In this document: positions 1 through 7,427 of the stretch, in pieces | Layout: the number at the start of each line of letters is the position of its first letter | Position numbering within the stretch: the stretch's first letter is position 1 | Source: Rhodobacteraceae bacterium UBA6273 | GTDB lineage: Bacteria > Pseudomonadota > Alphaproteobacteria > Rhodobacterales > Rhodobacteraceae | Direction: 5' to 3' | NCBI GenBank assembly: GCA_002440625.1 | Contig: DJUV01000348.1 | Span: 1 to 19,151 of the forward strand | DNA: 19,151 nucleotides | Made by a program: the position numbers and the translations under genes | The notes under the pieces: generated by a model | The model's input: only the letters and a program-made list of their open reading frames with translations | Told to the model about the DNA's origin: nothing | Databases searched by the model: none

Positions 1-814
1 CGAGGATCGAATCGGGGCGCGAAAAATAGACATGTTCGAAGATGCAGAAGCGGCCCTTGGCGGGCGCGAAGGGCTGCGAGGAATGGACCTTGCCGTGTTC
101 GATCACCACCATCTCGCCCGGCGCAATCTCGCGCACGAACTCCGCGCCGATGATGTCGAGCGCGCAGGTCTCCGAGGACAACGCATAGCCGTCGCCGACC
201 TTGCCGAGGACCAGCGGGCGGACGCCAAGCGGGTCGCGCACGCCGATGAGCTTCGTCCGGGTCATCGCGACGATGGAGAAGGCGCCTTCGACGGCGCGAA
301 GTGCGTCCTTGATCCGTTCGGCCAGCGTCTTCTGCATCGACCGCGCCATCAGGTGGATGATGCATTCGCTGTCGGAAGAGGACTGGAAGATCGCGCCGCG
401 CTCGATCAGGTCTTTCCGAAGCTGGGCGGCGTTGGTGAGGTTGCCGTTATGGGCGATGGCGCAGCCGCCGATGGAAAACTCGCCGAAGAAGGGCTGGACG
501 TCGCGGATCGCGGTCGATCCCTTGGACCCGGCGGTCGAATAGCGGACATGGCCGATGGAAAGGCTGCCGGGCAGGGTGGCCATCACGTCGGCCTTGGTGA
601 AGTTGTCGCGGACATAGCCGAAGCGCTTGGCGTTGTTGAAGCCGTCGTTCGCGTCATAGGCGACGATGCCGCCGGCCTCTTGACCGCGATGCTGAAGGGC
701 GTGCAGGCCGAGCGCCACGAAGTTCGCCGCGTCGGCGACGCCGATCACGCCGAAAATGCCACACTCCTCCTTCAACTTGTCATCGTCGAAGGGGTGGCTC
801 AGGAATGGGCGCAT
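1..814 (-). CDS. purF: Amidophosphoribosyltransferase, N-terminal 271 residues (cut by left edge)
   Basis: First committed step of purine synthesis: glutamine-derived ammonia is transferred to PRPP to give 5-phosphoribosylamine, in the cytoplasm. The visible part is the class-II (Ntn) glutaminase domain. It begins MRPFLSHPF and has the nucleophile at Cys18 in KEECGIFGVIG, followed by RYSTAGSKGS, HNGNLTN, SDSECIIHLMA and GVRDPLGVRPLVLGK, all expected of PurF. The 17 residues before Cys18 would be a propeptide removed to expose the N-terminal Cys, as in Bacillus-type PurF (family knowledge). The PRPP-binding half lies beyond base 1. The ATG at 814-812 has GGAG about nine bases upstream. It is the last gene seen of a radA-cvpA-purF row; cvpA next to purF is a common proteobacterial arrangement. 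A 97-base gap with a possible promoter separates it from cvpA. Confidence 0.96.
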   Translation of the reverse strand, partial: MRPFLSHPFDDDKLKEECGIFGVIGVADAANFVALGLHALQHRGQEAGGIVAYDANDGFNNAKRFGYVRDNFTKADVMATLPGSLSIGHVRYSTAGSKGSTAIRDVQPFFGEFSIGGCAIAHNGNLTNAAQLRKDLIERGAIFQSSSDSECIIHLMARSMQKTLAERIKDALRAVEGAFSIVAMTRTKLIGVRDPLGVRPLVLGKVGDGYALSSETCALDIIGAEFVREIAPGEMVVIEHGKVHSSQPFAPAKGRFCIFEHVYFSRPDSIL

Positions 815-853
815 TGCGCGGGCTCCGAATCCGGGGATCGAATTTCGCCCCTC

Positions 854-881
854 ATTTAAGGGCTGGCGCGCCGCATGTCAC
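854..881 (-). promoter_or_regulatory. Possible sigma-70 promoter for purF
   Basis: On the minus strand, GTGACA (881-876, five of six to TTGACA) is followed after 16 bases by TTAAAT (859-854, four of six to TATAAT). Transcription would start near 846, about 30 bases before the purF ATG. It lies in the 97-base cvpA-purF gap, which otherwise contains only a short CCCT/AGGG inverted repeat overlapping the -10. The assignment is by eye only. Confidence 0.3.
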
Positions 882-911
882 GCCGTTGTCACAAGGAAGT
901 GTGTGCCGGCC

Positions 912-1550
912 TCAGTTCGCTGGCGGCGTCACGGTCTTTGCGCCGGAGTCATTGCCGCCCTCGGTCCCGGTGGCCGGGTCGATCGTGGACTGCACCGGGG
1001 CGCCGCATTTGCCGACAAGTTCCTGATAGCGCGCAGTGATCCAGCCCGGCGCATCGGCGGGGACTTCGGCATTCAGCCGGTCCTGAAGCGAGGCGAAGAT
1101 GCGGGCGGACTGGGAACCGTCCACGGCCGGTACGCTGCCGCCGGCAATCGCGCGCTCATAGGCGACGAAGGCGACGGCGACGAGGAGGATGCCGCGGAGA
1201 ACGCCGAAGAGAAAGCCAAGCCCCTGATCGACCCCGCCAAGGGCCGAGCGCTGTACGGCAGAGGAAAAGAGCGGCGTGAAGATCGACATGACGATGAGCG
1301 CTACGGCAAAGACCGCCGCGAAGGCGGCGATGACCGAAAGCTCGCAGCTGCCGCCGAGGAATTTGTCGAGGATTGGAATCTGCTTGATGAGCGGTTCGGC
1401 CTGCGGCGCGAACATGAAGGCGAGGACCGCTGCCGCGATCCATCCGGCGATGGCAAGCGCCTCGCGCACGAAGCCCCGGCTGTAGGCGAGAATGGCCGAC
1501 AGCAAGAGGACTGCCGCGACCACGGCGTCTACGATGGTGAAACCTTCCAT
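912..1550 (-). CDS. cvpA: CvpA family inner-membrane protein (colicin V production protein homologue)
   Basis: A 212-residue protein with about four hydrophobic segments (roughly residues 7-24, 32-50, 72-95 and 113-132). It has the CvpA signatures SRGFVREALAIAGWI near residue 24 and GGVDQGLGFLFGVLRG at 105-120, and a polar, Pro/Gly/Thr-rich C-terminal tail from about residue 140. CvpA family members are inner-membrane proteins linked to colicin V export and, in several bacteria, to envelope integrity; the molecular activity is unclear. The ATG at 1550 is preferred because AAGGAG sits seven bases upstream and the MEGFTIVDAVV start aligns with the family. The longer open frame to 1598 would overlap radA. 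It lies 19 bases after the radA stop, so it is probably co-transcribed with radA, with purF following. Confidence 0.93.
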   Translation of the reverse strand: MEGFTIVDAVVAAVLLLSAILAYSRGFVREALAIAGWIAAAVLAFMFAPQAEPLIKQIPILDKFLGGSCELSVIAAFAAVFAVALIVMSIFTPLFSSAVQRSALGGVDQGLGFLFGVLRGILLVAVAFVAYERAIAGGSVPAVDGSQSARIFASLQDRLNAEVPADAPGWITARYQELVGKCGAPVQSTIDPATGTEGGNDSGAKTVTPPAN

Positions 1551-1569
1551 GCCCTCGCTCCTTGCTCTC

Positions 1570-2937
1570 TCAGCCTGCCGCAAACATGTCGCCGACAAAC
1601 GTCGTCAGATCGGGCATCTTGCGCACCCGCATCCCGTCGTCCCCGCCGGTCTTGCTCTGTTCCGGGGCGACTGCCTGTGAGAAACCAAGTTTTCGCGCTT
1701 CTTTCAACCTGTTTTCGGTCTGACCGACCGGACGGAGCGCACCGGAGAGGCTGATTTCGCCGAAAATCACCATGTCTGGCGGAAGTGCAACATCTTCGCG
1801 GGCCGAAAGCAGGGCTGCCGCCACGGCAAGATCGGCGGCGGGTTCACTGACCCGCATCCCGCCGGCGACGTTCAGGAACACGTCGAGACCGGCGAAGGGG
1901 ATGCCGCAGCGCGCCTCAAGGACGGCGAGGATGGTGGAGAGCCGTCCAGAGTCGAGGCCAACCACCGTGCGGCGCGGCGTGCCGAGGGTGGAGGGCGCAA
2001 CCAGCGCCTGAATCTCGGTCAGGACGGGGCGCGTGCCTTCGATCCCCGCGAAGACGGCGGAGCCGGGAGACGCCTGTCCGCGTTCGGAAAGGAAAAGGGC
2101 GGAGGGGTTGGCGACCTCGGCAAGGCCTGCGCCGGTCATCTCGAAGACGCCGATCTCATCCGCCGGGCCGAAGCGGTTCTTGACCGCGCGGAGGATGCGG
2201 AACTGGTGGCCGCGCTCGCCCTCGAAGTAAAGGACGGTGTCGACCATATGCTCGACCACGCGGGGGCCGGCGATCTGGCCGTCCTTGGTGACATGGCCGA
2301 CAAGGATCACCGATGTGCCGCGCTTCTTGGCGAAGGTCACAAGCTCATGCGCGGCCGACCGGACCTGACTGACGGAACCGGGCGCCGCCTCGACATGATC
2401 GGCCCACATGGTCTGGATCGAATCGATGATCGCAAGATCGGGGCGGAGCGCATCGAGCGTGGTCAGGATGTCGCGAAGGTTGGTCTCGGCGGCAAGCTGC
2501 ACCGGGGCATCGGCCAGACCCAGCCGGGCCGCCCGCATCCTGACCTGGGCCGAGGCTTCTTCGCCCGAGACGTATAGGCAGGACAGTCCCGCGCGGGCAA
2601 AGCTTGCTGTCGCCTGCAAGAGAAGCGTCGACTTGCCGATGCCAGGATCGCCGCCGACAAGGATCGCGGAAGCCGGGACGAGGCCGCCACCGAGAACCCG
2701 GTCCAGTTCGTCCATGCCCGATGGCGCACGCTTAGGGGGCGTTTCCGTGGTGGCGAGTGTCGTCACCTCGATCTGCCGGCCCTTGGCGCCGCCAAGGGTC
2801 TTGCCGGAGGGGCCAGCCGCCAGCGGCGCTTCCTCGATGATCGAGTTCCATGCGCCGCAGGCGTCGCAGCGCCCCGACCATTTGCGGTGGACGGCACCGC
2901 AGGCGGTGCAGGTGAAGCTCGGAAGTCCCTTGGCCAT
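1570..2937 (-). CDS. radA: DNA repair protein RadA (Sms), branch-migration ATPase
   Basis: A 455-residue, full-length RadA that helps process recombination intermediates with RecA. Domains in order: an N-terminal zinc finger CTAC-x10-CDAC (Cys10, 13, 24, 27); a RecA-like ATPase with Walker A GGDPGIGKST at 95-104 and Walker B LAIIDSIQ at 168-175; the RadA-specific KNRFG motif at 253-257; and a C-terminal Lon-protease-like domain (about 280-455, with LNVAGGMRVSEPAADLAV). The Lon-like domain is structural in this family, not proteolytic. The start ATG at 2937 (MAKGLPSFTC) follows GGAAGG. The open frame continues upstream for 518 codons opposite mrcA, but the zinc finger fixes the start here. It is first in the radA-cvpA-purF row and divergent from mrcA across 135 bases. 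No convincing radA promoter was seen. Confidence 0.97.
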   Translation of the reverse strand: MAKGLPSFTCTACGAVHRKWSGRCDACGAWNSIIEEAPLAAGPSGKTLGGAKGRQIEVTTLATTETPPKRAPSGMDELDRVLGGGLVPASAILVGGDPGIGKSTLLLQATASFARAGLSCLYVSGEEASAQVRMRAARLGLADAPVQLAAETNLRDILTTLDALRPDLAIIDSIQTMWADHVEAAPGSVSQVRSAAHELVTFAKKRGTSVILVGHVTKDGQIAGPRVVEHMVDTVLYFEGERGHQFRILRAVKNRFGPADEIGVFEMTGAGLAEVANPSALFLSERGQASPGSAVFAGIEGTRPVLTEIQALVAPSTLGTPRRTVVGLDSGRLSTILAVLEARCGIPFAGLDVFLNVAGGMRVSEPAADLAVAAALLSAREDVALPPDMVIFGEISLSGALRPVGQTENRLKEARKLGFSQAVAPEQSKTGGDDGMRVRKMPDLTTFVGDMFAAG

Positions 2938-3015
2938 GCGCCCTTCCTGCACCAGCGTCGACGCGCCCGCAAGCCGCCATGCGGCTAAAGCCCGCGCACC
3001 TGCCGCCAAGTTGTT

Positions 3016-3044
3016 TTGACCCGGCAGACGTGCCACGATATAGA
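3016..3044 (+). promoter_or_regulatory. Strong sigma-70 promoter of mrcA
   Basis: TTGACC (3016-3021) is followed by exactly 17 bases and TATAGA (3039-3044). Both boxes are five of six to consensus, the best promoter match seen in the window. The predicted transcription start is near 3051, which leaves about 22 leader bases before the TTG start at 3073, with the ribosome site between. The -35 box coincides with an upstream in-frame TTG, which argues against that TTG being the start codon. Confidence 0.65.
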
Positions 3045-3059
3045 CCGGGCGTTCCTCGT

Positions 3060-3064
3060 GGAGG
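3060..3064 (+). promoter_or_regulatory. Ribosome-binding site fixing the mrcA TTG start
   Basis: GGAGG lies eight bases before the TTG at 3073. No comparable site precedes the in-frame TTG at 3016 (inside the -35 box) or the GTG at 3058 (which overlaps GGAGG itself). Confidence 0.7.
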
Positions 3065-3072
3065 TCTCGGGT

Positions 3073-5625
3073 TTGCTCCGGTTTCTGGTATCTTTCTTCG
3101 GTGGTGTCTTCAGCTGGATCGTCACCGGCCTGGTCTTTGCTGCGCTGACGGTTGGCGCGGTCTTCTGGATCTACAGCCGCGACTTGCCGAACCACGAATA
3201 CCTCGCCCAGTACACGCCGAAGACCATCAGCCGGATTTATTCCGGCGAAGGCCGGCTGATCGACGAATTTGCCACCGAACGGCGCATCTTCGCGCCCATC
3301 GACGAGATCCCCGATCTGGTGAAGGACGCCTTCATCTCGGCCGAGGACAAGAACTTCTATTCCCATCGGGGCTTCGACACGCGCGGCATGGCGGGTGCGC
3401 TCTGGGATGCGATCCGCACCCGCGGCCAGACGCTGCGCGGCGCCTCGACCATCCCGCAGCAGGTGGCGAAGAACTTCCTTCTGGGCGGTGAGCGGACGGC
3501 GGAACGCAAGATCAAGGAACTTGTCCTTGCCAACCGGTTGGTCAACACCCTGCCGCGCGAAAAGATTCTGGAGCTTTATCTCAACGAGATCGACCTGGGG
3601 TTCCTGTCGTTCGGCGTCGCCTCGGCGGCGCAGACCTATTTCAACAAGACCCTTGCCGAACTGACGCCGGAAGAAGCCGCCTACCTCGCGGCGCTGCCGA
3701 AGGCACCCTACAGCTACCACCCCGTCGACAACCATGAAGCGGCGGTCGAGCGGCGCAACTACGTCCTGCGCGAGATGCGGCAGAACGGCTATCTTGACGA
3801 AGCTGCCTTTGAAAAAGCGGTGGCCGCACCTTTGAAGACCGTGCAGGGCGGCGACTATCCGTCCTTCCGCCGCAGCCTGCCGCCGCGCGACTATTTCACC
3901 GACGAAATCCGCCGCCAGCTTTCGAAAAGCTTCGGGCAGGAGGAGTTCTTCGGCGGCGGCCTGACGATCCGCGCCACCGAAGACCCCGAGATGCAGATGG
4001 CGGCGGCTTCCGCGCTGCAGGAAGCGCTTGAGAAATACGACCGCGGGCAGGGCGTCTGGCGCGGCACCCGCAAGGTGATCCCGCCCGAGCAACTCGCCGA
4101 CGATGCCCAGTGGCGTGCCACGCTCGCCGCGACCGATGTGCCGCGCGACATTCCTGGCTGGCTGCCGGCGGTGGTGCTGGAGGTCGGCGAAAGCGCGGCG
4201 AGGATCGGCATCGAAGGCGTGTCCGACAACGAGGACGGCCATGTCATCCCTGCCGAGGACGTGACCTGGGCGCGCAAGCGCGAAGCCGACGGCAAGCTTG
4301 GCAAGAAGGCCAAGGTCGCGGGTGATCTCGTCTCGGTCGGCGATGTCGTCCTTGTCCGCGCCGTCACCAACGACGATGGCAGTTTCAACCGCTGGTCGCT
4401 GAGGCAGGTGCCCGACGTGCAGGGTGGCTTCATGGCGATGGACGTCAATACCGGTCGCGTCATCGCCATGCAGGGGGGGTTCTCCTACCAATCCTCGGTA
4501 TTCAACCGCGCCACGCAGGCCATGCGCCAGCCGGGGTCGTCATTCAAACCCTTCGTCTATGCCGCTGCGCTCGACTCAGGGTTCTCGCCCGCCACCATCG
4601 TTGTCGACGCGCCGATCGAAATCGAGACGCCGCAGGGTCTCTGGACGCCGAAGAACGCCTCGAACAAGTTCTATGGCCCGACGCCGATGCGCACCGGGAT
4701 CGAACAGTCGCGAAACCTGATGACGGTCCGTATCGCGCAGGAAATCGGCATGCCGGTCGTCGCCAGCTATGCCGAACGCTTTGGCGTCTATGACCAGCTG
4801 GCGCCCTTCCTCGCCAACGCGCTTGGCGCGCAGGAAACCACGCTTTTCAAGATGGTCGCGGCCTACGCCATGTTCGCCAATGGCGGCGAGAGGGTGGAGC
4901 CGACGCTGGTAGACCGGGTACAGGACCGCTGGGGCAAGACGATATACCGCCATGACCAGCGGACTTGTGAAAACTGCAACGCGCCGCGCCTGCCGCCCGG
5001 CCAGCCGCCCGCCATCACCTCGGACCGCGAAAGGGTGATGGACGCGATCACCGCCTACCAGCTCACGTCGATGCTGCAGGGCGTGGTCCAGCGCGGTTCA
5101 GGTTCGGGCGTCAAGCTGCCGGTGCCGACTGCGGGCAAGACCGGCACGACGAACGATGCCAAGGATGTCTGGTTCATAGGCTTCACCTCGAACATCGTCG
5201 CCGGCTGCTACATGGGCTACGACCAGCCCCGGACGCTGGGCGAGGGTGCCTATGGCGGCACGCTCTGCGTGCCGGTGTTCCAGGAGTTCATGTCGCAGGC
5301 CGTGCAGAAATACGGCGGCAGCCAGTTCAAGGTGCCGCCGGGCGGTCAATTCATCAAGATCAACCGCTTTACCGGCGACAAGCTGCCCGACGATGCCGAG
5401 GGCGACTATGTGCAGGCCGAGTACTTCCGCGATGGGCAGGAAACGCTCACCGGCCTCTATGCCTATGTCGACGGCGGCTTTGCCATGGGCCAGAACCTGC
5501 CGCTTTACGCCTATGGCGAAGAGGGCGGAGACGGCGGCACCACTGTCACCACCCCGGATGGCGAGACCAAGGTCATACCGAACAAGGCCGATTTCGGCAC
5601 GATCAGTTCGGGCGGGCTCTATTAA
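3073..5625 (+). CDS. mrcA: Penicillin-binding protein 1A, bifunctional class A PBP
   Basis: Polymerises and cross-links peptidoglycan in the periplasm, anchored in the inner membrane. From the TTG start it is 850 residues, the usual PBP1A size. A short MLRFLVSFF cytoplasmic start leads into a membrane helix (about 12-34). The GT51 transglycosylase domain follows, with the catalytic Glu in SAEDKNFYSHRG (E91), GASTIPQQVAKNF (123-135), RKIKELVLANRL and KILELYLNEIDLG. An OB-type insert (PCB_OB-like, about 290-400) follows, then the transpeptidase with SSFK (Ser489, Lys492), SRN (546-548) and KTGTT (689-693). A CENC pair (Cys632/635) lies between SRN and KTG. The GT motif reads IPQQ where ITQQ is usual. 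The start is chosen from the promoter and GGAGG upstream. A gene finder might prefer the TTG at 3016 or GTG at 3058, adding 19 or 5 residues. prfB follows after 90 bases. Confidence 0.96.
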   Translation: MLRFLVSFFGGVFSWIVTGLVFAALTVGAVFWIYSRDLPNHEYLAQYTPKTISRIYSGEGRLIDEFATERRIFAPIDEIPDLVKDAFISAEDKNFYSHRGFDTRGMAGALWDAIRTRGQTLRGASTIPQQVAKNFLLGGERTAERKIKELVLANRLVNTLPREKILELYLNEIDLGFLSFGVASAAQTYFNKTLAELTPEEAAYLAALPKAPYSYHPVDNHEAAVERRNYVLREMRQNGYLDEAAFEKAVAAPLKTVQGGDYPSFRRSLPPRDYFTDEIRRQLSKSFGQEEFFGGGLTIRATEDPEMQMAAASALQEALEKYDRGQGVWRGTRKVIPPEQLADDAQWRATLAATDVPRDIPGWLPAVVLEVGESAARIGIEGVSDNEDGHVIPAEDVTWARKREADGKLGKKAKVAGDLVSVGDVVLVRAVTNDDGSFNRWSLRQVPDVQGGFMAMDVNTGRVIAMQGGFSYQSSVFNRATQAMRQPGSSFKPFVYAAALDSGFSPATIVVDAPIEIETPQGLWTPKNASNKFYGPTPMRTGIEQSRNLMTVRIAQEIGMPVVASYAERFGVYDQLAPFLANALGAQETTLFKMVAAYAMFANGGERVEPTLVDRVQDRWGKTIYRHDQRTCENCNAPRLPPGQPPAITSDRERVMDAITAYQLTSMLQGVVQRGSGSGVKLPVPTAGKTGTTNDAKDVWFIGFTSNIVAGCYMGYDQPRTLGEGAYGGTLCVPVFQEFMSQAVQKYGGSQFKVPPGGQFIKINRFTGDKLPDDAEGDYVQAEYFRDGQETLTGLYAYVDGGFAMGQNLPLYAYGEEGGDGGTTVTTPDGETKVIPNKADFGTISSGGLY

Positions 5626-5651
5626 CCGACAGCGGCGCTTTGGCGCCCGGC

Positions 5652-5680
5652 TTGCCGCAGGCGGCGGGCTCCGCTATCAC
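5652..5680 (+). promoter_or_regulatory. Possible sigma-70 promoter of prfB
   Basis: TTGCCG (5652-5657), a 17-base spacer and TATCAC (5675-5680), each four of six to consensus, lie in the 90-base mrcA-prfB gap. Transcription would start near 5687, about 29 bases before the prfB ATG. The same gap holds a small GGCGC-TTTG-GCGCC hairpin (5634-5647) just after the mrcA stop, without a T-run, so it is not a clear terminator. Confidence 0.35.
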
Positions 5681-5715
5681 GCGCGGCACGGGGTTCACGG
5701 GAAGGACGGACGGCC

Positions 5716-6843
5716 ATGCGCGCCGAGATGGAAAACATCGCCGAAGCTGTTGGCCGGACGCTGAAGCTTCTCGGCCAGCGGATGGACTGGGAAACCGCGC
5801 CGCATAGGCTCGAAGAGATGAACGCCATGATCGAGGACGGCGATCTCTGGTCCGATCCCGCCCGCGCGCAGAAGCTGATGCGCGACCGCCAGATGCTGAT
5901 GGACAAGGTCGAGACCTACCGCCGGATCGAGCGCGAGCTGAAGGACAATGTCGAGCTGATCGAGCTTGGCGAGATGGAGGACGACAAGGCCATCATCGCC
6001 GATGCCGAGTCCGCGATGAAGGCGCTGAAGGAACTTGCCGCGCAGAAGGAGCTTGAGGCGCTTCTCGATGGCGAGGCTGACGGCAACGACACCTTCCTTG
6101 AGATCAACGCCGGCGCCGGCGGCACCGAAAGCTGCGACTGGGCGTCGATGCTCGCCCGCATGTATGTGCGCTGGGCCGAGAAAAAGGGCTACAAGGTCGA
6201 GCTTCAGGCGGAAACCGCCGGCGACGAGGCCGGCATCCGTTCCGCCGCCTACAAGATCACCGGGCCGAATGCCTATGGCTGGCTGAAGTCGGAATCGGGC
6301 GTCCACCGCCTTGTCCGCATCTCGCCCTACGATTCCGCCGCGCGGCGGCACACGTCGTTTTCCTCGGTCTGGGTCTATCCGGTCGTCGATGACAATATCG
6401 AGATCGTCATTCCCGACAATGAGATCAGGATCGACACCTACCGATCCTCGGGCGCTGGCGGCCAGCACGTGAACACCACCGACTCGGCGGTGCGGATCAC
6501 CCACCTGCCGACGAACATCGTCGTGACCTCTTCGATGAAGTCGCAGCACCAGAACCGCGAGGCGGCGATGAACGCCCTGAAGGCGCGGCTTTACCAGCTT
6601 GAACTCGACAAGCGCAATGCCGCGATCAACGCCCAGCATGAATCCAAGGGCGACGCCGGCTGGGGTAACCAGATCCGCTCCTACGTGCTTCAGCCCTACC
6701 AGATGGTGAAGGACCTGCGGACGTCCTACGAGACCTCGGATACGCAAGGTGTTCTCGACGGCGACATCGACGGCTTCATGGCGGCGACGCTGGCGATGGA
6801 TGTCGCCGGCAAGAGCCGCGCCGAGGCGAATGCCGAGGACTGA
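5716..6843 (+). CDS. prfB: Peptide chain release factor 2 (RF2)
   Basis: Class I release factor for UGA/UAA stop codons, acting on the ribosome. The 375-residue protein has an N-terminal helical domain, then GAGGTESCDWASML, the stop-codon-reading region GVHRLVRISPYDSAARRHTSF with the tripeptide SPY at 203-205, and the peptidyl-tRNA hydrolysis loop SSGAGGQHVNTTDSAVR with GGQ at 248-250. RF2 is distinguished from RF1 by SPF/SPY in place of PxT and by the ARRHTSFSSV context. The frame is continuous from the ATG, so the programmed +1 frameshift that autoregulates E. coli prfB is absent. Tyr replaces the E. coli Phe in the tripeptide; from memory this is common in alphaproteobacteria. GAAGGA lies nine bases before the ATG. 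It ends three bases from the convergent regulator gene. Confidence 0.97.
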   Translation: MRAEMENIAEAVGRTLKLLGQRMDWETAPHRLEEMNAMIEDGDLWSDPARAQKLMRDRQMLMDKVETYRRIERELKDNVELIELGEMEDDKAIIADAESAMKALKELAAQKELEALLDGEADGNDTFLEINAGAGGTESCDWASMLARMYVRWAEKKGYKVELQAETAGDEAGIRSAAYKITGPNAYGWLKSESGVHRLVRISPYDSAARRHTSFSSVWVYPVVDDNIEIVIPDNEIRIDTYRSSGAGGQHVNTTDSAVRITHLPTNIVVTSSMKSQHQNREAAMNALKARLYQLELDKRNAAINAQHESKGDAGWGNQIRSYVLQPYQMVKDLRTSYETSDTQGVLDGDIDGFMAATLAMDVAGKSRAEANAED

Positions 6844-6846
6844 GCC

Positions 6847-7317
6847 TCAGCCCAGCGGCAGTTCCGTCGTCGCCTTGATCTGCCTGAGGACGAAGCTTGT
6901 CGTCGTCGCGCGCACGATGCCGGTGGCCAGCAGCGCGTGCATGAGGAAATCCTCAAGGTCTTCGGCGTCCTTTGCCACGACGCGGATCAGGTAGTCGGCA
7001 TTCCCGGTGACGCGGGCGCATTCCAGAACGCGGTCCTGCCCCTGAACGAAGCTGTCGAACCGCGCCACCGTGGCGGCCGTATGTTCGGTCAGCGTCACCT
7101 GGATATAGGCCGAGGCCCTGAGCCCAAGGATGCGCTGGTCGAGAAGGGCGACATGGCCGGTGATGACGCCCGCCTCTTCCAGCCGCTTCACCCGGCGCCA
7201 GGCCGGCGAGGCCGACATGCCCGCCGCTTCCGCCAGGCCTTGTGTCGACTGACGCGCATCGCGCTGGAGCAGGCGGAGGAGCCTGCGGTCCGCTTCGTCA
7301 AGATCTACCTCAGGCAT
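6847..7317 (-). CDS. Lrp/AsnC family transcriptional regulator
   Basis: A 156-residue DNA-binding protein of the feast/famine family. The N-terminal winged helix-turn-helix (about residues 6-55) reads LDEADRRLLRLLQRDAR, with STQGLAEAAGMSASPAWRRV as the recognition region. A C-terminal RAM (ligand-binding, oligomerising) domain (about 67-145) contains the typical GNADYLIRVVAKD at 106-117. The ATG at 7317 is chosen because GGGGAA precedes it and MPEVDLDEADRRLL matches the family start. The longer frame to 7353 would have AGGA directly abutting its ATG. It is divergent from phhA across 129 bases, so regulation of phhA in response to an aromatic amino acid is a reasonable inference, but the ligand cannot be read from sequence. 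Its stop is three bases from the prfB stop. Confidence 0.93.
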   Translation of the reverse strand: MPEVDLDEADRRLLRLLQRDARQSTQGLAEAAGMSASPAWRRVKRLEEAGVITGHVALLDQRILGLRASAYIQVTLTEHTAATVARFDSFVQGQDRVLECARVTGNADYLIRVVAKDAEDLEDFLMHALLATGIVRATTTSFVLRQIKATTELPLG

Positions 7318-7369
7318 GTCGTTCCCCGAAAGGCCGCGTTTGTGAAATGTCATTCCTAGACTAGTGCAA

Positions 7370-7386
7370 TCCCGGACCTATCGGGA
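7370..7386. promoter_or_regulatory. Inverted repeat IR1, candidate operator of the divergent regulator
   Basis: TCCCG-N7-CGGGA lies in the 129-base regulator/phhA gap, just upstream of and overlapping the expected -35 position for a phhA -10 box at 7409-7414. The arms are identical to those of the repeat at 7417-7427. A CTAGACTAG palindrome (7356-7364) lies immediately beside it. Confidence 0.4.
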
Positions 7387-7408
7387 ACCTGAATCCTTGG
7401 ACATGTGC

Positions 7409-7414
7409 TAGAAT
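7409..7414 (+). promoter_or_regulatory. Possible -10 box of phhA
   Basis: TAGAAT (five of six to TATAAT) lies 32 bases before the phhA ATG. The hexamer 17 bases upstream (AACCTG) is a poor -35, which would fit a promoter needing activator help. It lies between the two inverted repeats. Confidence 0.3.
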
Positions 7415-7416
7415 CG

Positions 7417-7427
7417 TCCCGACGGGA
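7417..7427. promoter_or_regulatory. Inverted repeat IR2, candidate operator at the phhA transcription start
   Basis: TCCCG-A-CGGGA, with the same arms as IR1 and centre-to-centre distance of 44 bases (about four helical turns). It sits where transcription from the 7409-7414 box would begin and eight bases upstream of the phhA ribosome site GGAGG (7435-7439). Confidence 0.4.

Noticed and set aside
32..859. A 275-codon plus-strand open frame over purF.
   Set aside because: The minus strand encodes an unmistakable PurF glutaminase domain with the catalytic Cys and the HNGN block; this frame is its shadow.
2938..4491. The radA frame stays open for 518 more codons upstream on the minus strand, opposite mrcA.
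   Set aside because: The RadA zinc finger and ribosome site fix the start at 2937. The extension is antisense to conserved PBP1A motifs and reads as Arg/Ala/Gly/Asp-rich low-complexity protein, a normal result of GC-rich codon use.
5634..5647. GGCGC-TTTG-GCGCC hairpin after the mrcA stop as a terminator.
   Set aside because: The stem is only five bases and no T-run follows; such structures are common by chance in this base composition.
7396..7415. TTGGACATGTGCTAGAATC region as a sigma-54 promoter for phhA (phhA is sigma-54 controlled in Pseudomonas).
   Set aside because: The GG and GC elements are six bases apart rather than the ten needed, so the -24/-12 geometry fails.
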